The notes below the pieces were generated by a model. The model did not search any database. It worked only from the letters and a program-made list of their open reading frames with translations, and had not been told where the DNA came from. From Archegozetes longisetosus (taxonomy: Eukaryota; Arthropoda; Arachnida; Sarcoptiformes; Trhypochthoniidae), in NCBI GenBank assembly GCA_018873245.2, contig JAEMBT020000006.1, positions 14,772,387 through 14,836,386 of the forward strand: a DNA stretch of 64,000 nt, read 5' to 3'. Positions 34,899 to 48,179 of the stretch are shown piece after piece; positions within the stretch are counted from its first letter, which is position 1; each line of letters starts with the position of its first letter. The position numbers were made by a program, and so were the translations under genes.

Positions 34899-35479
34899 CT
34901 TATGATTAAGTTCGACCTATAACTCAATGAAGCAACAAATTTATTTTTAAAAATCTACAAGTTTTACTAAATGATACTTATTATATATTAAAAAGATTTA
35001 AATCATTCTGATTCGAGAGTCTAAACAACGTAATCTTTAAATTTGTTATACATTTTCATCTAAGGTTTTGAGAATTATAGTTAAAATAAAGAATTTTAAA
35101 AATAATTAAAAATTGATAGAAATGATCAGAAATTAAAGTATAAATCAGTCACAAACCTTATTTGACTCCAATATGAAAACTCTTACTTAAATCAGTTTTC
35201 AAACGCAATCTGTCATATCAAAATGAATTTGATTACGTAATATCCTCTCCAATGGAAAAATTATGCTTCGTTAATTCCAAAAGTTTAAAATTGGCAACGA
35301 ATTCTCAGAGAAATTTGCTTTAAATGGAACTCAAGTTGCTATGCTTAAAATTCTTATAAAAAAATTGAGGATTTAATCAGGAATTCAGAAATCAGTAAAT
35401 CAAGAATTAAGGTTTAGTGAGCACTACCTAAAAATATACCGAAGTAGTGAATTTTGGTAAAAGCTTCCGAAGCAGAAAA

Positions 35480-36905
35480 GGGAGTCGTTCCCGAATGAGA
35501 ATTTTAAGGTAGTTGGTTGTTATTATTGTAACCATAATTTTGGTTATTATTGTTATTTTCCGTTTCTAGTTATTATTATTGTATCCAGAGTTTTGATTGT
35601 TTGGATATTAGAACTTAGTGTTGACGGATAACCTAACGGAAAGCCCCAACACTTCTATATCTCCACCTTCTGTCGGCAACATTCCACCAAACTTCCACCA
35701 CCACCTGTTGGTAACATTCCTCCTAGATCTTTACCACTACCTCTTGAAGACAAAATTGCTCCCAAAGTTGCTACGTTTTCTGTTAACCCACCCAAAGCTA
35801 CAGGTCCTAAACTGTCCGCTAAACAGCTCAAATTTCCGGCTATACCAGTGGATAATAAACTGCTCAAACCTCCAGATCCTCAATAAATCGTTTCACTCTA
35901 AAGATCTGGCTTTGAAATTATTTGAATTTCCAGTTGGATCGTTATACGCCTTCAAGTTGTCAGGGACCGGGAACGGAGTGCTCGCATGGAAATCTCCAGC
36001 GATTAGAAAACCTGCCTCTCTTACAGAAATACATAATTTACTAGCACCCGAAGCGAAACCGATCTGATCTGCTCTTGAACCATCGGCCGCTGATATGTTA
36101 TGAGACCAACCGTGAGGAATTGCTGTTAGTTGTCTTTTCGGTCAATTCATATTCCTTTGGTCAGTTTGTCATAATGTTCGGGTTTATTAGGAATCGGAAA
36201 CAGAAGACTCAAGTAGAGATCTTCAGACAATGGGAATCCGTCCGCATTCGTAGTCGTATATGAATCAACACCAGTTGTTTTTATCTGAGTTCCAGTCTGC
36301 GAATCCATGTATTTGAGACTAAACATACGTTTTGGACCACATCTTCAAACCTCTGGCTTTTATTTGCCGTTGTTTTGCTTTCGGAGTTTACTTTCTCTTC
36401 ATTTTCAGGACTATCTTCTATTTCATCTTCAGCACTATTTAATTTCTCTTCTTTATTCCTTTATTGTCATCTGCTCTAGATTCAGTTACATCCTCTGACT
36501 TTTATTTTGTCCTAGTGTTTATTTCTTCTTTCTTTCTCACCACTATCTGACTCTTTTCTTCAGTCAGCTTTTGGTCCTTCTGTGGTATCCGTTATACTAT
36601 AGACAGTGTTTGTCCCTTCATTTATGTTAACACTTTGGTCTATATTTCGTACCTCATCTATCTTGTGCTTCATATCTAAATCTTTCATATTCTCTTTGCA
36701 ATACATTTCAAACGGTGTGATTCCGAATAGTAAGATCTGCGATTACATGTAATCAAACGACTGGTACTTTCTGTGTAAGGATCTGTTATATCTGTATCTC
36801 CCATAATAAGGCTTAACTTGTGATAGTCTTGATGGAAGTCTAGCATAATAAAAATCAGCTGCTATGATGAATATCTCCAAAAAAAGAATATGGTGAGCTT
36901 TGTAT
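35480..36905 (-). pseudogene. Third, heavily broken secreted-protein-like gene
   Basis: The minus strand has coding-like blocks in several frames. From 36890: a hydrophobic leader (ILFLEIFIIAADFYYARLP) and KPYYGRYRYNRS. Then MYCKENMKDLDMKHK, recalling the YYKEN block of the intact gene, and an acidic stretch EEKLNSAEDEIEDSPENEEK around 36370-36450. Then TTNADGFPLSEDLYLSLLFP at 36180-36250, ADGSRADQIGFASGAS and GDFHASTPFPVPDN around 35920-36080. Last come a Gly/Leu-rich block (35655-35880) and an Asn/Tyr-rich tract near 35520-35585. Stops and frame changes separate all blocks. Membership of the same family is suggested only by the leader, the KEN block and the location, so this could be an unrelated secreted-protein relic. 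Confidence 0.5.
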
Positions 36906-38009
36906 TCGGTACTATTTCTTAACCTTATATTTTAGGTAAAGAATAAAAATGTATTATTATTATTATTCGTTTAAAGTTTGCTTGTTAAATGAAATTTTAT
37001 TTTAATTTTAGTCTACGAAGCATTGCATGCAATCGAAATTTTATAATATTTATATACGAAGTTGACAAGATTTGAAACTGGATTAACTTATTCAAATCAC
37101 TTTTAATTATGTAAGCAAAGTTCCTTCACCACCACTAAAAGTAAGTCTGTTGATCAATTAGGATACACTTCAATTACACTTTGATAACGATTTTGAATTA
37201 TAAGGTTAACAACTCCAAACAGGTCAACAACAAATTACTTCAAAAGGTTTTAGCAAAAAGACAAAAAACACATTTTGTCTCGTATTCGTAACTTTTAAAT
37301 AAATTATTCTATCAAACGATTATTTAAGGAGTTTCTTCAAAATGATAGTTTCATGGAAAAGAATAATTTACTTCTTATTTATGAAGATATTGTGGTGCAA
37401 TTTTGCGTGCAGTATCAAAATTGAAAGTCTGATTGATTGAGTCAATTTAAATTGTTATACGAACCAAGTGCTTTCTATATATCTCTTAAAGATAAATCAG
37501 CTCATCCAATAAATCATAATTGATTAGATTTTTTATGACCACTACGAGTTAAAATTATTTAAGTTGAAAGGAAAGTTGTTGAAGCTATAACTTTTTTTTA
37601 ATAAATAAAGCTTGATTTCCTTATTTACACAAAGTGTTAAATTTTTACAATTTTTTCATTGATTATGGTTCTTATAGTATAAATTCTAAAATCACAGAAT
37701 ACTATTCAAGTATCACTTCAAAAGTTTTTATATTTGAACTTGAAGTCAATCATTCGTTTGAACTAATAATTTAGTGCATCTTTATGAGGTTTTTCAAATC
37801 AATTGACAAAACTGTTTTAGCTTAGCTAAAGCGCTCGTTACTAAAATTTTGCTCAAGAGGAATAAATAAATTTTAAAACTATATTATCACTTGATTGACT
37901 GATAAACTGAAAAATGCTAGTGAAATTAACACTGAAGTAACAGAATTTGCGATGAAAATCATAATACTTTTGAATAGTTTCAAACTAGATAAGTAGAAAC
38001 ATTCGACTT
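36906..38009. other. AT-rich spacer
   Basis: No gene seen between the secreted-protein cluster and the 3' end of the fucosyltransferase gene. Confidence 0.5.
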
Positions 38010-41000
38010 TCAAACACTTTTAAGTTTAGTTCTATCATAATTAATGTCACTATTTTCTTGTTTCCACTTTTCATTGCCATTGTTACAGATATAATCAGGT
38101 GCCCACCACTTCGAAATATCCTTGTAGTTGCGCGTCGGTTTCGGTGGTGCGTGAAGTAAAGCACAGACACGACACCAGAAGTAGGTGTTGATGAATTCAC
38201 CACTCGATTTCCAGTCAAAGTATTTGTTATATAAGTGGTCGTTTGAGTCTAGAAGATGGAGATATTGTGCCAATGCTTTCGGTGAGTCGAAGTCATCGAC
38301 GTGTATGTACGAGTGATGAGGCGATGAGCGATAATAATCGTTAGGATGTGCTCCCATAACGACTGGAATCAGATTATAATCCTTGGAATTATGTCTGAAA
38401 AGCATAAAAGTTTATCTTTAAAAATTCAAATTTCAACGTCTCAATTATATTGTATTTTTAATATATTCTGTTTGAAGCTTATGATCAATTATTGGTCTCC
38501 TTTTTCATATTGACCAACTTAATAAACTTTCTATTTTCTATCAAATTAACTATATACTTAATACTAATCTCCTATTAGTCCAGTCACATAATAAGATCTT
38601 TAATTATTTATAGAACTCTATAATAATTCAGTGCATGATAAGCAGTATTATTAAAAAATTTTTATACAATTATCTAAAAATTCATTCAAAGTAACGAAAG
38701 ACCAATCTAAGCAATAAAAAAGTTAAATTATATCATTAACTCTTATATAATATGACAGTTAAAGTTTGTAATTTTCAGGAAGGTGTAACTGAAGCTAACT
38801 TTAAAGTCAAATTTCATCAAAGTTTTTGTTATTCAATGACTCAAACCTCTAATGTATTCCTGAATTGTAAATTATTTTCATTACTATTTACTTGAATCTT
38901 GAATTTTAAAATACTTTCAACTATTATAATGTAATTTAATCCTACAAACACTTATTCATACCCGAGTCCATTGACGTAAAACTTTTCGGTGATATAATCC
39001 CTACAGTTCGAATTTTCAAAAGCCAGATAAAACTTATAGTCTCTGCTTAGCATTTCAAAGCATTCTTTAGCTCTATTTCGAGGACACTTTTTATTACCAC
39101 AACTGAGAAATCAAAAGAAGAAAAGTTAATGCAGATTCTGATCAAAAAAGGAAGTAAAAGGTTTAGGATAAGAGAGAATGAATACAAGTCTACGAAAGTA
39201 GTGATAAGTAAACCAAAGTCAAGAATCCTGTCATGTATATCATTGTTGACATTTATATAACAAATGATAATAAGATATCCTTTTTTCAACAATGAATACC
39301 TGCCAAATATGTCAACTTGAATATATCGCGACAATTCTCTAGCGTATTCTAGCCTTTTATTCCTGGCCCCACAGTTAGACACAAACCAGGCCACTTTCTT
39401 TGTCTTTCCATACGCATAATTCTAAGAAATATATTCAAATAAAACAATCTTATTTTATCTGAAAGTCTAATAACTTATAAAAACTTTATCAGTACAGTTC
39501 TCCGCGCGTTCAATATATGGTACACTCTAAAAGTCTCAAAAACAACGAGATTTATATAAATGATGCTATTTTTGTGTGACTGAGTGAATTATTTATAAAC
39601 TTGAATTCGATGTTGGAATTAGTGATTTACGCTTTTTGTCAACTCTGGCGTTTTTCTCAAATAAGTCATATAATGCTTATGTCATCGACAGATTTCAATT
39701 AATATATCTTAATATGAGCTGAAAACCGAATGAACTGTCATTCTGGGCTTGGCTTGGCTTATATCAATAAATATTACTCTGTGTGCAAAGAGTTTTAATG
39801 CTTAAGACATTGGCACCATCGGTGACAGAATGAGTTGTTCATATATACTTTACTTATTAGCTATTATTGACTCCAAATCCGTTTTGGAAATGACACCAAT
39901 TTTCAGTTGATTGTTATTATCTTCTGCCGTAATAACAACTATTTCTACCGAAGTATAAAAATAGGCTTTACTCTCTCTTGTATACTAATTGAGAGCTCTT
40001 TGCTTTTCATTTGCAGTATTGGATTTCTAAATTGTGCATTATATTTATATGGAAATTCCAGCTTTATTTCATTATTCCTCATTAAGTCAAAGGAATTTGA
40101 AATTTGACGTCAAGTTTTGTGCACTTTTCTATTATATCTTCTAAGACTGTAGCAGAAGAAACAAATGTGATTATCTTAAATTTTCTTTAGGCTTCAAGTT
40201 CTAGAAAATGGATTATTTGCTCTCAAGTCAAACAAGAAGAGACTTAAATGTGAAGACAAACAAAGAATATGAGAAAATTGAGCATCATTTTAGTCTTTCT
40301 ATACTACTCTGATACTATTAATAAAGACTTTTGATTAAATTTTGTAAAATAAAGTTATTTAATTCAATATAAAAGACCCAATCTTGTAATTTTGACGGCA
40401 GAACATTACTTCTGATTAATAAATACTGAAATAATATTGTTTTTCCTATTATTAGTGTTTATCCGGAAACGTGATTGCTTTCTATAATAAGAAAAAAAGT
40501 TGTTTAGATATAAGATTGAGATAAAGCAGTTATGAGAAACTCGTGTATCAGAGTATGAATGAAAGACACACTCGAATGGAAACATGATTTTTTCGACTGG
40601 AAACTATGTTTCCGTAGAGAATCTCATCTCCGGTCATCATAAGATCTATGATATGTCGACGCAATTTTGATTCGAAGAGTTAACTGCAAACAAACTCTAC
40701 TATGAAATTGAGAAAATAACTCAGAAGAGAATTTCGTGTTTTAGGGAAACCATTGCGCAATGCGTTGATTATCCCTGCAAAGTAGAGTTTTTTCAATACA
40801 CAATGCACAAATATTCAAATTTCGTATTGTAAAAAAATTCATTACTTATTAAATACAAAGGTTATAAATAGTCTCCTTAAGATAGAAAAATCTCTTCTGA
40901 ACAACAAAACTTCATATAAAAACATATCTTTTTAGGGCTTAACAAAACCAAAAACTTAATGTTTAAATAATTACCTTTTGATTATTATGGGACGTGAACT

Positions 41001-41778
41001 GACCGTCACTTTGATAAGAAACAAATTTTTCATAAGGAGCTACAATGTCAGAATCGTGTCTATAGGTTGCTGTCCAATTGAAGACCCCATCGCCTAAATT
41101 TCTAAACAGCTGTGTGTGTAACGGACACTCCAACAGGAATAGTATCCAAACTTGATTTATCCAACGCCGATGTTTAGGCCAATGAAACCGATCCTTGAAG
41201 AAAATCGCGTCCGCAGTCGAAGCTTCGGCTTGATTTGCAGTCAAAGTGCAAGTATTGACCGGGCAATTATCCGATAAAAACTTTGTTCGACCCATGGGTA
41301 AGTCATTCCAACCTCCACGGCCAAAATAAAGCAATATTTTCTTAAGCTTTTTCTTCTTTTTCTGATTGTAATCTTCTGGTAAATACATTAACTGGTTTAC
41401 TATCCTGTCATCCGATGACTCTTCGGGCCAAATAGACAGTTTTGACATTATAGGTGTTGGTCTTTTAGTCCCGTTGGCCATAAACCAAGGCTTTTCCCTA
41501 ATTATATTTAACTGATAGTCACCTCGAATTGGCGTTAAGTCTGTATTTGAAACCTGATTAGTGTCTGTATTTTTAGTTTGCTCATTATCCTTAAATTCAT
41601 TTTTGTTGATCTCATTTGTTAATAGATTTGATACTTCTATTGATGATGAAGCACTATTTTTAAGCGAATTGTTTCTATTCATATTATTTATTTCTATCCA
41701 CACATTCACAGCCAATAGTGTAATACAAGTAAACATTATTGCGATCAAAACTAAACGCGTTAATTTCAATCGAGGCAT
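38010..41778 (-). CDS. Alpha-1,3-fucosyltransferase (GT10), four exons
   Basis: Exons in coding order: 41778-40975, 39421-39300, 39102-38962 and 38394-38010. They join in one frame of 484 codons, 483 residues, with GT-AG introns of 1553, 197 and 567 bases. It is a type II Golgi membrane enzyme moving fucose from GDP-fucose to GlcNAc in N-glycans or related chains. A short cytoplasmic tail precedes one membrane anchor (residues about 7-27), followed by a Ser/Asn-rich stem. GT10 landmarks: ILFLLECPLHTQ, FNWTATYRHDSDI (about 233-245), KKVAWFVSNCGARNKR (276-291), YIQVDIFG, and the GDP-fucose-binding block FYLAFENSNCRDYITEKFY (333-351), followed by LIPVVMGA and SYIHVDDFDSP. The Cys-rich tail is present, and length is usual for the family. 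The insect FucTC-like branch is most likely, but the acceptor cannot be read from sequence. No break seen. Confidence 0.93.
39422..40974 (-). other. First intron of the fucosyltransferase gene
   Basis: Donor GTAATT, acceptor TTCTTAG. The exon before ends at a whole codon and the exon after begins with one. No further exon is needed: the protein sequence continues normally across it. No transposon recognised inside. Confidence 0.8.
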
Positions 41779-44057
41779 AGCTAATAAAATAAATATCTAA
41801 TCTACTTTTGAATTTGATAATAAATTGACTAAATTTTTTATCTACTACTCAACTAATTATAACATATACTGTTGAGTTGTGTCGATCAAACAAGTTTATT
41901 CTTCTTATTAATAAATGCATACGTAAATTGTATTGACTAGAAGATTAGACCCAGTCATTAATTTCTTTCTCAAGACATTTTTACACACTTTTGAATTGCT
42001 ATCGTTGTTGAAGTTGTCTTCAAAGCTTGCATCGCTTGAGAATTATTCTTCGTAAATTTAGTAATTTTACTGAAAAATAAAGATTTCTAAATCAATAGAA
42101 GTAAATAATGTTTATATGGTCTTTTACTAATTCAAGCTTTGACTGCAAGACGAGCCTCTTCTCTACTTCAAATAGGAAAAGCTTCCTTTAATAATGACAA
42201 ACGCAAAACAAAAATTCATATTCAGTATTAAGTTTTAGTCATTTAGCCTCATTGACTAGTCGAATGATATTTTTAAATCTGAGCCTTGCGTTTGTGACTA
42301 AAACATCAAAATGTGTACGCTAAGACACATTTATATAAATTTTGATTTCAGTTCATTTTTGAACCTTTAACTAATGATATAATAGTCTTATTGAGTCTTA
42401 TTAGAGATAAGTCTTATTGCGAAAAGTTTCAATATTATAAGAACAAAAATAGTATAACATATCAATGATTTACATATTATACAAATGATAATTAGTGCAA
42501 ACTTCCATTTTAAACAAACTGTATTAAGTCAAGCTAAAAGTTTGATGAAGATATGAAAAGTTGGATTAGTTTTAAACTGTTGATAATATGGACTCCCTTT
42601 CTATTTAAAAGTAGTGCTCATAATCTAAAACTTAAGGCTCAAATTCAAAAAAATATTGAGTAACTAAAGCATTAAATACAATAAATAGTGCCTAACAAGC
42701 CCTTTCTAGAGATAGAGAAGATGCCACTCTTGCAGTCAAAGTTTAAGTTCAAACATTGTAAGTAATAAGAAAAAACAAGCTATCAGTAATAATAATAATA
42801 ATAATAATAGTGAATCCGTTATACAAAAACATGATTTGAATAGATAAGGACAAAACTACTTATTTAATAAACTCTAATTAATATTCTTGTCAAAAGTCAT
42901 TAAACGAGCTTAATTTTGCCATTGAGAATTATGCTAAATTAACAAATTTTCTAGTGTATTCAAAGTTCAAGATAAACTCAACCGAATCTATCAGCATTCA
43001 AGTCAGAGCAGCTCTTAGATTAAAAAATCTGCTTGGACTTTATCAAGTCGTTATTGGTTAGAAATTCTTCAAAAACTATATATTAGCTTAAATAACGTTT
43101 TGGTGGAAAATGCGAAGAGCTTAACCTTTCAAAAGCCTAGTAAGATAACTTTGAATATAAATAGGCATAATTCTTTTCATGATTGAATACGATATTCTGT
43201 TTGAGTTGTCAATATTTTTGAGAAGAAATCAAAAATATAGAGATATACTGTAATAACTAGTCAGTTAAAGCTCTGAATCAGATTTTAAGACTCGAATTTA
43301 AGTTGAAATCTAATTTCACAATTTATATCCAGGCATATCCAAGCATTTCATTCAATTCTTATTCAGTTCAACTACTTTTCTTACACACAAACCATTATCT
43401 AAAGAGAACAGAAATTTAGCTCAAGGGTTCTCATGTTTCTATTAAATGATATCGCGAACAAGGAATGGAAAAGAGATATTCGACCAACAGATCAATTAAG
43501 AGAATGGAAAATCGCTATTAAAAAAATCATGAAACTAAAACCTAAAAATATTGATATTAATTTATGTAAAGAGAAATAAAAACTTATAAATATCGGCATT
43601 CGATGGTTAAACCAATGTCTCCGAGATGATGAATGACAGCATGAAAAACACATTTTTATGAACTTATTATTAACATAATACCGATATTTATTTCAGACGA
43701 TTTCACATGAAAATCACACGACCAGTAGTAAAACCTTAAAAATAGGTTTCAAAACGTGATACTTAGGCTCTGAAAGTTATGGGTTCTTATTAAGATTACA
43801 CTTGATCTAATCAATCCTAGATTCAGTTTCGAAGTGAAAACAATTTCGTTCATTTTCTCAACTTCACTTTTAATCTGTTAATATTGACTTTGATATACGT
43901 GTTGTTCACTTCCGGGTGAGGGATTCGAAGCAACCATTGGATGATAATTTTTAGCTTAATTGAAATTTTTCTCGATTAAAACTCCTAAACCTTCAAACCT
44001 TTACTCGAAACAGCATCTAAAGTACGGAAAATACTATATAACTGAGAATACTCTACG
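41779..44057. other. AT-rich region upstream of the fucosyltransferase gene
   Basis: No gene seen. Contains the (AAT)n tract at about 42787-42809. Confidence 0.5.
42787..42809 (+). repeat. (AAT)n microsatellite
   Basis: About seven uninterrupted TAA units. Confidence 0.9.
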
Positions 44058-44140
44058 AACTCAGTGGTGCAGTGGTTAGCGTCAAACACATGTAACCGAG
44101 AGACATAGGATTCAATTCCTGTCTGCAAACCCCTGTGTCT
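44058..44140 (+). other. tRNA-like sequence, SINE or tRNA pseudogene candidate
   Basis: GTGGTGCAGTGGTTAGCGTC matches the tRNA D-arm/A-box pattern, and 40 bases later GGATTCAATTCC matches a T-arm/B-box with one extra base; the flanking bases ATAGG and CCTGT can pair. The anticodon stem does not form, so this is not a functional tRNA gene. A tRNA-derived SINE head is the best reading, though a tail and target duplication were not defined. Confidence 0.45.
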
Positions 44141-46598
44141 TTAGCTTAAAGTATTTTAATGTAGTTAATCATTGTCCAAAAGATAGAAAGTTGTGCCTCT
44201 GTGTAGGGAGTTCAAAATGCCTTTATATTAAATTTGATCGAAAACTTTATCAGCATAAAAATCAATAATATCCTATAATTATTTGAAACTCATTACTAAT
44301 TCTGAGGTGTTCTGTTTCTGTGTCTTAAAATTACATTTTCCACAATCTTTTCTATTGTATGAATTGAAATTAAAAATTATGAAAATTGCTCCAAGCACTC
44401 ACTTCTATAGTACAAAAAATTTCTTATTTCAATAAATACTGAAAATAGTAGTTCTCTATCAATAGTCGATAGATTTATTTTGTAATTGGTGCAATATGTA
44501 ATTATTTTCCTTTTAAATGTGAACTCTAATTCTACTTATAAATCACTATTTAATATAAAAAGATTTTATAGAAAATGATGTTTCGTTCATATATTGTAGT
44601 CATTAAACAAGAAAAATAGTTTTTGCTTAAAATCGATATTTTTTCTAGGATTTCTATTTTTATTTCTTATTACTGAAAATGTTTTTATTATTATTTCCTT
44701 TAGTGTAAACATACGACAACTTATTTCCAGGTGAAAATGAATATAAGTTTACTCTTTTTTTCTAAACCAATTTTTTTTTATATTTATGAAAAACGTTTCA
44801 ACAATCGATCGGGTAAAAGAAAAATAAAGCGCAGTAAATTCGAGAATAAGAAATTCATTCTAAAATAATTGAAAATGTTTCTTAGTAATTGAATAGAAGA
44901 GATGTATATAATCAGTAAGTCTTTCGTGCTTTAGTTAACTCAAAATAATAGTCAGATAATAGAAGCAAAGATTGAGAAAGAGCATTGAACTGGTACTATA
45001 CTAAAGTATTTTAAATTTTTATATATAATTATCACGCGTCAAACTGTATAATGGGCTTTCTCCAAGTTTTAGGTCTTAAGTCTGCAAATTAGAAGATAAG
45101 GTGAGAATTAGGAAATTAATATTGAAGTGATGCCAATATTATTAGATGACAATTATTTCATTAAAAGTCCTCAGAGAGCATAAACTACTAAAGAAACGTA
45201 AAGTCAGTATAATTTGGAATTTAGAAGTATTAAATTCAAGGCAACCATATAGAGACAGTGGTGTAACTATAAGCTCGAGTTTGGCGAGGTCACAATTTAA
45301 AGCTTGGCAAGGTTTCATTTATAGATCTACGAAAAGATAAACCTATTATTACTCAATATTTTGAAATTAATCATACATCCAAAAAGTCCATAAGTTTTTT
45401 ATAAACAGAAAATGCAAACCGCATTTAATTATTATACATTTATGATATATATTAAAAAATGATGAGGTTCATGTGATACGGTTTTATCATTATGATTTGT
45501 AGTTGAAATCTATTGACTTTACTCATCAACTTTGAGGATTTAAACAACATGCTTATTTAAATACATTCGGATTGGGTCAAACAATGCAGACTATAAAGCT
45601 TTCTATTATCTCAATTAATTCAAAACTATATCGTGTCTAAAATAATGTGAGTTGATTTTTTCTGATAAATACATAAAACCTACATTGAATACTTATCTAT
45701 ATAAGTTAGTTTTTGAGTAAGTTTCTATGAATTCTCAAATGACTTATAAGGTTAAAACAACATGTTTAATAAGAAGTGGTTCTCGGCTACTCTGACGCTT
45801 AAGAACAGGGTTTGCTGCTTGAAGTATAGTTGAATCACTAAACTACACCTTTTCGAGCGATGTGTTATTAAACGATTAGCGAATAGCATAGAACAAGGTT
45901 TTAATAATTAAATCGTGGCAATCAAGGTAAAATCAACGCAACACTCAATAGCGTTGCCACTCTTCCACTTAGTCAAAAGAAGATACCTTTTGCATCAACG
46001 AGACATATTGGGTCGAAAGGAGCGTATTTCAAGGTTCAAGTCATAGTCAAAACTTTTAATCAGTTTATGACAAAGTTACATGTACATTCTCTAAATCTTA
46101 GCTTGATACATATTTTAGAGTATAAATTTGACATTGAGCTCCGCTTTATCTCAGTTTAATTAAAGTATACAAACAATTTTTGAAATAAAAATTGTAAAAT
46201 GAAATGGAGAAAACAGAATTCTATGAGCTCATTCAACTCATACAATATGATGACACTAATTTCTAACAATTAAAGGTAACTAAAAACCAATCTTCAAATG
46301 AAACTCGAAAAAACTGAATTTTCAAATATTTTTTCGCTAAAAAATTAATCAATTTGTTGCACTTTTTCTAACATGCTTTTGCAATTTCATTGCTATGAAT
46401 CATAACTTATGATTGACTACTGACGAACTGGCCTATAAGTCGAAGAACAAGCTTAGATCAACTCAGATTTAATCTGTTTCTGGAGGTTTAAGAATAATTA
46501 GGAATGATTATTATCGTTTTGTAAAAGTTTTATATAAAAATAAGCTTTGATTTTTAAATGAGTGAAAGAGGGTACGTGGCAACGCTAATATTCAATCA
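44141..46598. other. AT-rich intergenic region
   Basis: No gene supported. An open stretch at 45146-45340 (+) shows no recognisable domain. Confidence 0.5.
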
Positions 46599-46606
46599 TA
46601 TAAAAA
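46599..46606 (+). promoter_or_regulatory. Possible TATA box
   Basis: TATAAAAA 52 bases before the ATG of a possible small spliced frame. No good initiator motif seen. Confidence 0.25.
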
Positions 46607-46657
46607 GGTCTGATGGAACTGAGCTGCTCTCTGTTCCCACTCCTATTTAGAATAATA

Positions 46658-46857
46658 ATGACTCAAGAAGAAAAACTTTATGAAGCTTTCATCAAAGAAG
46701 TATCTCTAGTTTCGTATCTGTAATTTAATTACCAAATATATTAAGTTTAAACTTTCAGCTTCATATACCATTATTCATGCGATTATTGATTTCTATATGC
46801 AATCATTTAAAGTCTTTTAAAACTTCTGAAAACTATTCTAGTTTTGAAGTACTTTGA
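46658..46857 (+). CDS. Possible small spliced gene (46 residues), tentative
   Basis: An ATG at 46658 opens MTQEEKLYEAFIKE and reaches a GTATCT donor after a whole codon (46699). A 59-base AT-rich intron ends in TTTCAG (46758), and the frame continues open as LHIPLFMRLLISICNHLKS for 32 further codons to TGA at 46855-46857. The intron length matches those of the reductase gene, and a TATA box lies upstream. There is no recognised domain, and a frame this short can arise by chance in AT-rich DNA. It may also be the first part of a lost gene. Confidence 0.2.
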
Positions 46858-48179
46858 TTTTTATTAGAAAATTTAATTTAAGAACTTGACAGATTTTATT
46901 AAACAGTTGTATAATCTGGAATTTCTGTTGAGCATAACTATGACTGAGAAATGTGATTCTGATAATCACATTAAGATCGTATTCCTTACGGGTAATTTTC
47001 ATTCCCAATAGAAGAGATAACATCTGATCTATTATTCATAGACTAATGGTAAAGTTCATGTTAGAAGATAATTTGTAATATAGATAGCATTCTCAATGCG
47101 ATATTTAATATGAAGGACTGATTTACTCGTGCTATTCGGCAAGATAAATAAGTAAGATACATGAAATTTTAATTTTACTCTATTCGATCAAATAATGAAT
47201 GTTTCTGACTCGGGTTCATTCAAGCTATAAAAGGCTTGAAAAAAATTCAATTCAGTCTAATAAACCAAATATCGAACTAATGCAGGTGTTAACAACTAGT
47301 TCTCGTCTGTTATGTCTTTATTCCTTTGAAAAAGTTTGACAAAAAGATCTTCCATTAGTGTTGTTTGAGCAAATTATGGAATCGATTTAATGATAGTATA
47401 CTTAGCTATAAAATAGGTTTGAGAGAAGAATATTTGAAATGTCTCTTTCGTAAACATTTTATACTTAGGGTTGAAGTAAGAAAATAGTTGTTACGCGTTC
47501 TGTATAAACTAGCAATTAGCTGAGAAAATAGTTGTATTTTATGTGCACTATAAGCAAAGGCTCGTTTTAAACCATCTTTAGTAGACTTTTAGAAAAAGCA
47601 AAAATAAAACGTTTTAATAGTGATTGCGATGAAGTTAGAGCAAAGAAACTAAGATTTAATCTAATGCAATTCTCATGAAATGTGAATCAAAATGGAATAG
47701 CAATTTATTTTAAAACTTTTCTTTTGCTGTCTCAGCGCTTTAACTAAAGATTGATTTCTGTTTTTCAAAGCCTTATTCTTTTAGACATTTATTTGATGAG
47801 ATGAAAATTGTTTCGTTTATCAAGTTTGATAAATCTGACACAAACACATCTATCATTCAAATAAAACTATTTCGCTATCAAAATAAGGATCATTTCGACA
47901 ATAAATTACTCCTTCCGATCAAAGCTCTAAATATTTGTTTTCTTTTGAAAACTTAAAATTATAATAAATACAAATGTTTAATGAACTTTATCACAAAATT
48001 TTTTGTTTGAGTCAAAACTTTTTTTGGACAAACTTTCAAAATAGATTTCTGTATAGAAAATAGTTGCCCTCAAAACAAGTTATTCAAACGAATCGTAATT
48101 AGTTAAAGTGATAGTCAATTCAATTTTCAAAGCGAAAAGATTTTTTCATTCACACTTAATGATGAGGAAAAACATTTGA
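46858..48179. other. AT-rich intergenic region
   Basis: Holds the orphan core promoter at 47226-47256. No gene recognised downstream of it. Confidence 0.45.
47226..47256 (+). promoter_or_regulatory. Orphan TATA plus initiator
   Basis: TATAAAAG at 47226-47233 is followed by TCAGT at 47252-47256. The A of the initiator lies 28 bases from the first T of the TATA box, the classic arthropod spacing. The first ATG after it (47280) opens only 19 codons. Chance occurrence in AT-rich DNA is possible. Confidence 0.3.

Noticed and set aside
45146-45340. 64-codon plus-strand frame
   Set aside because: No domain and no splice or promoter context.
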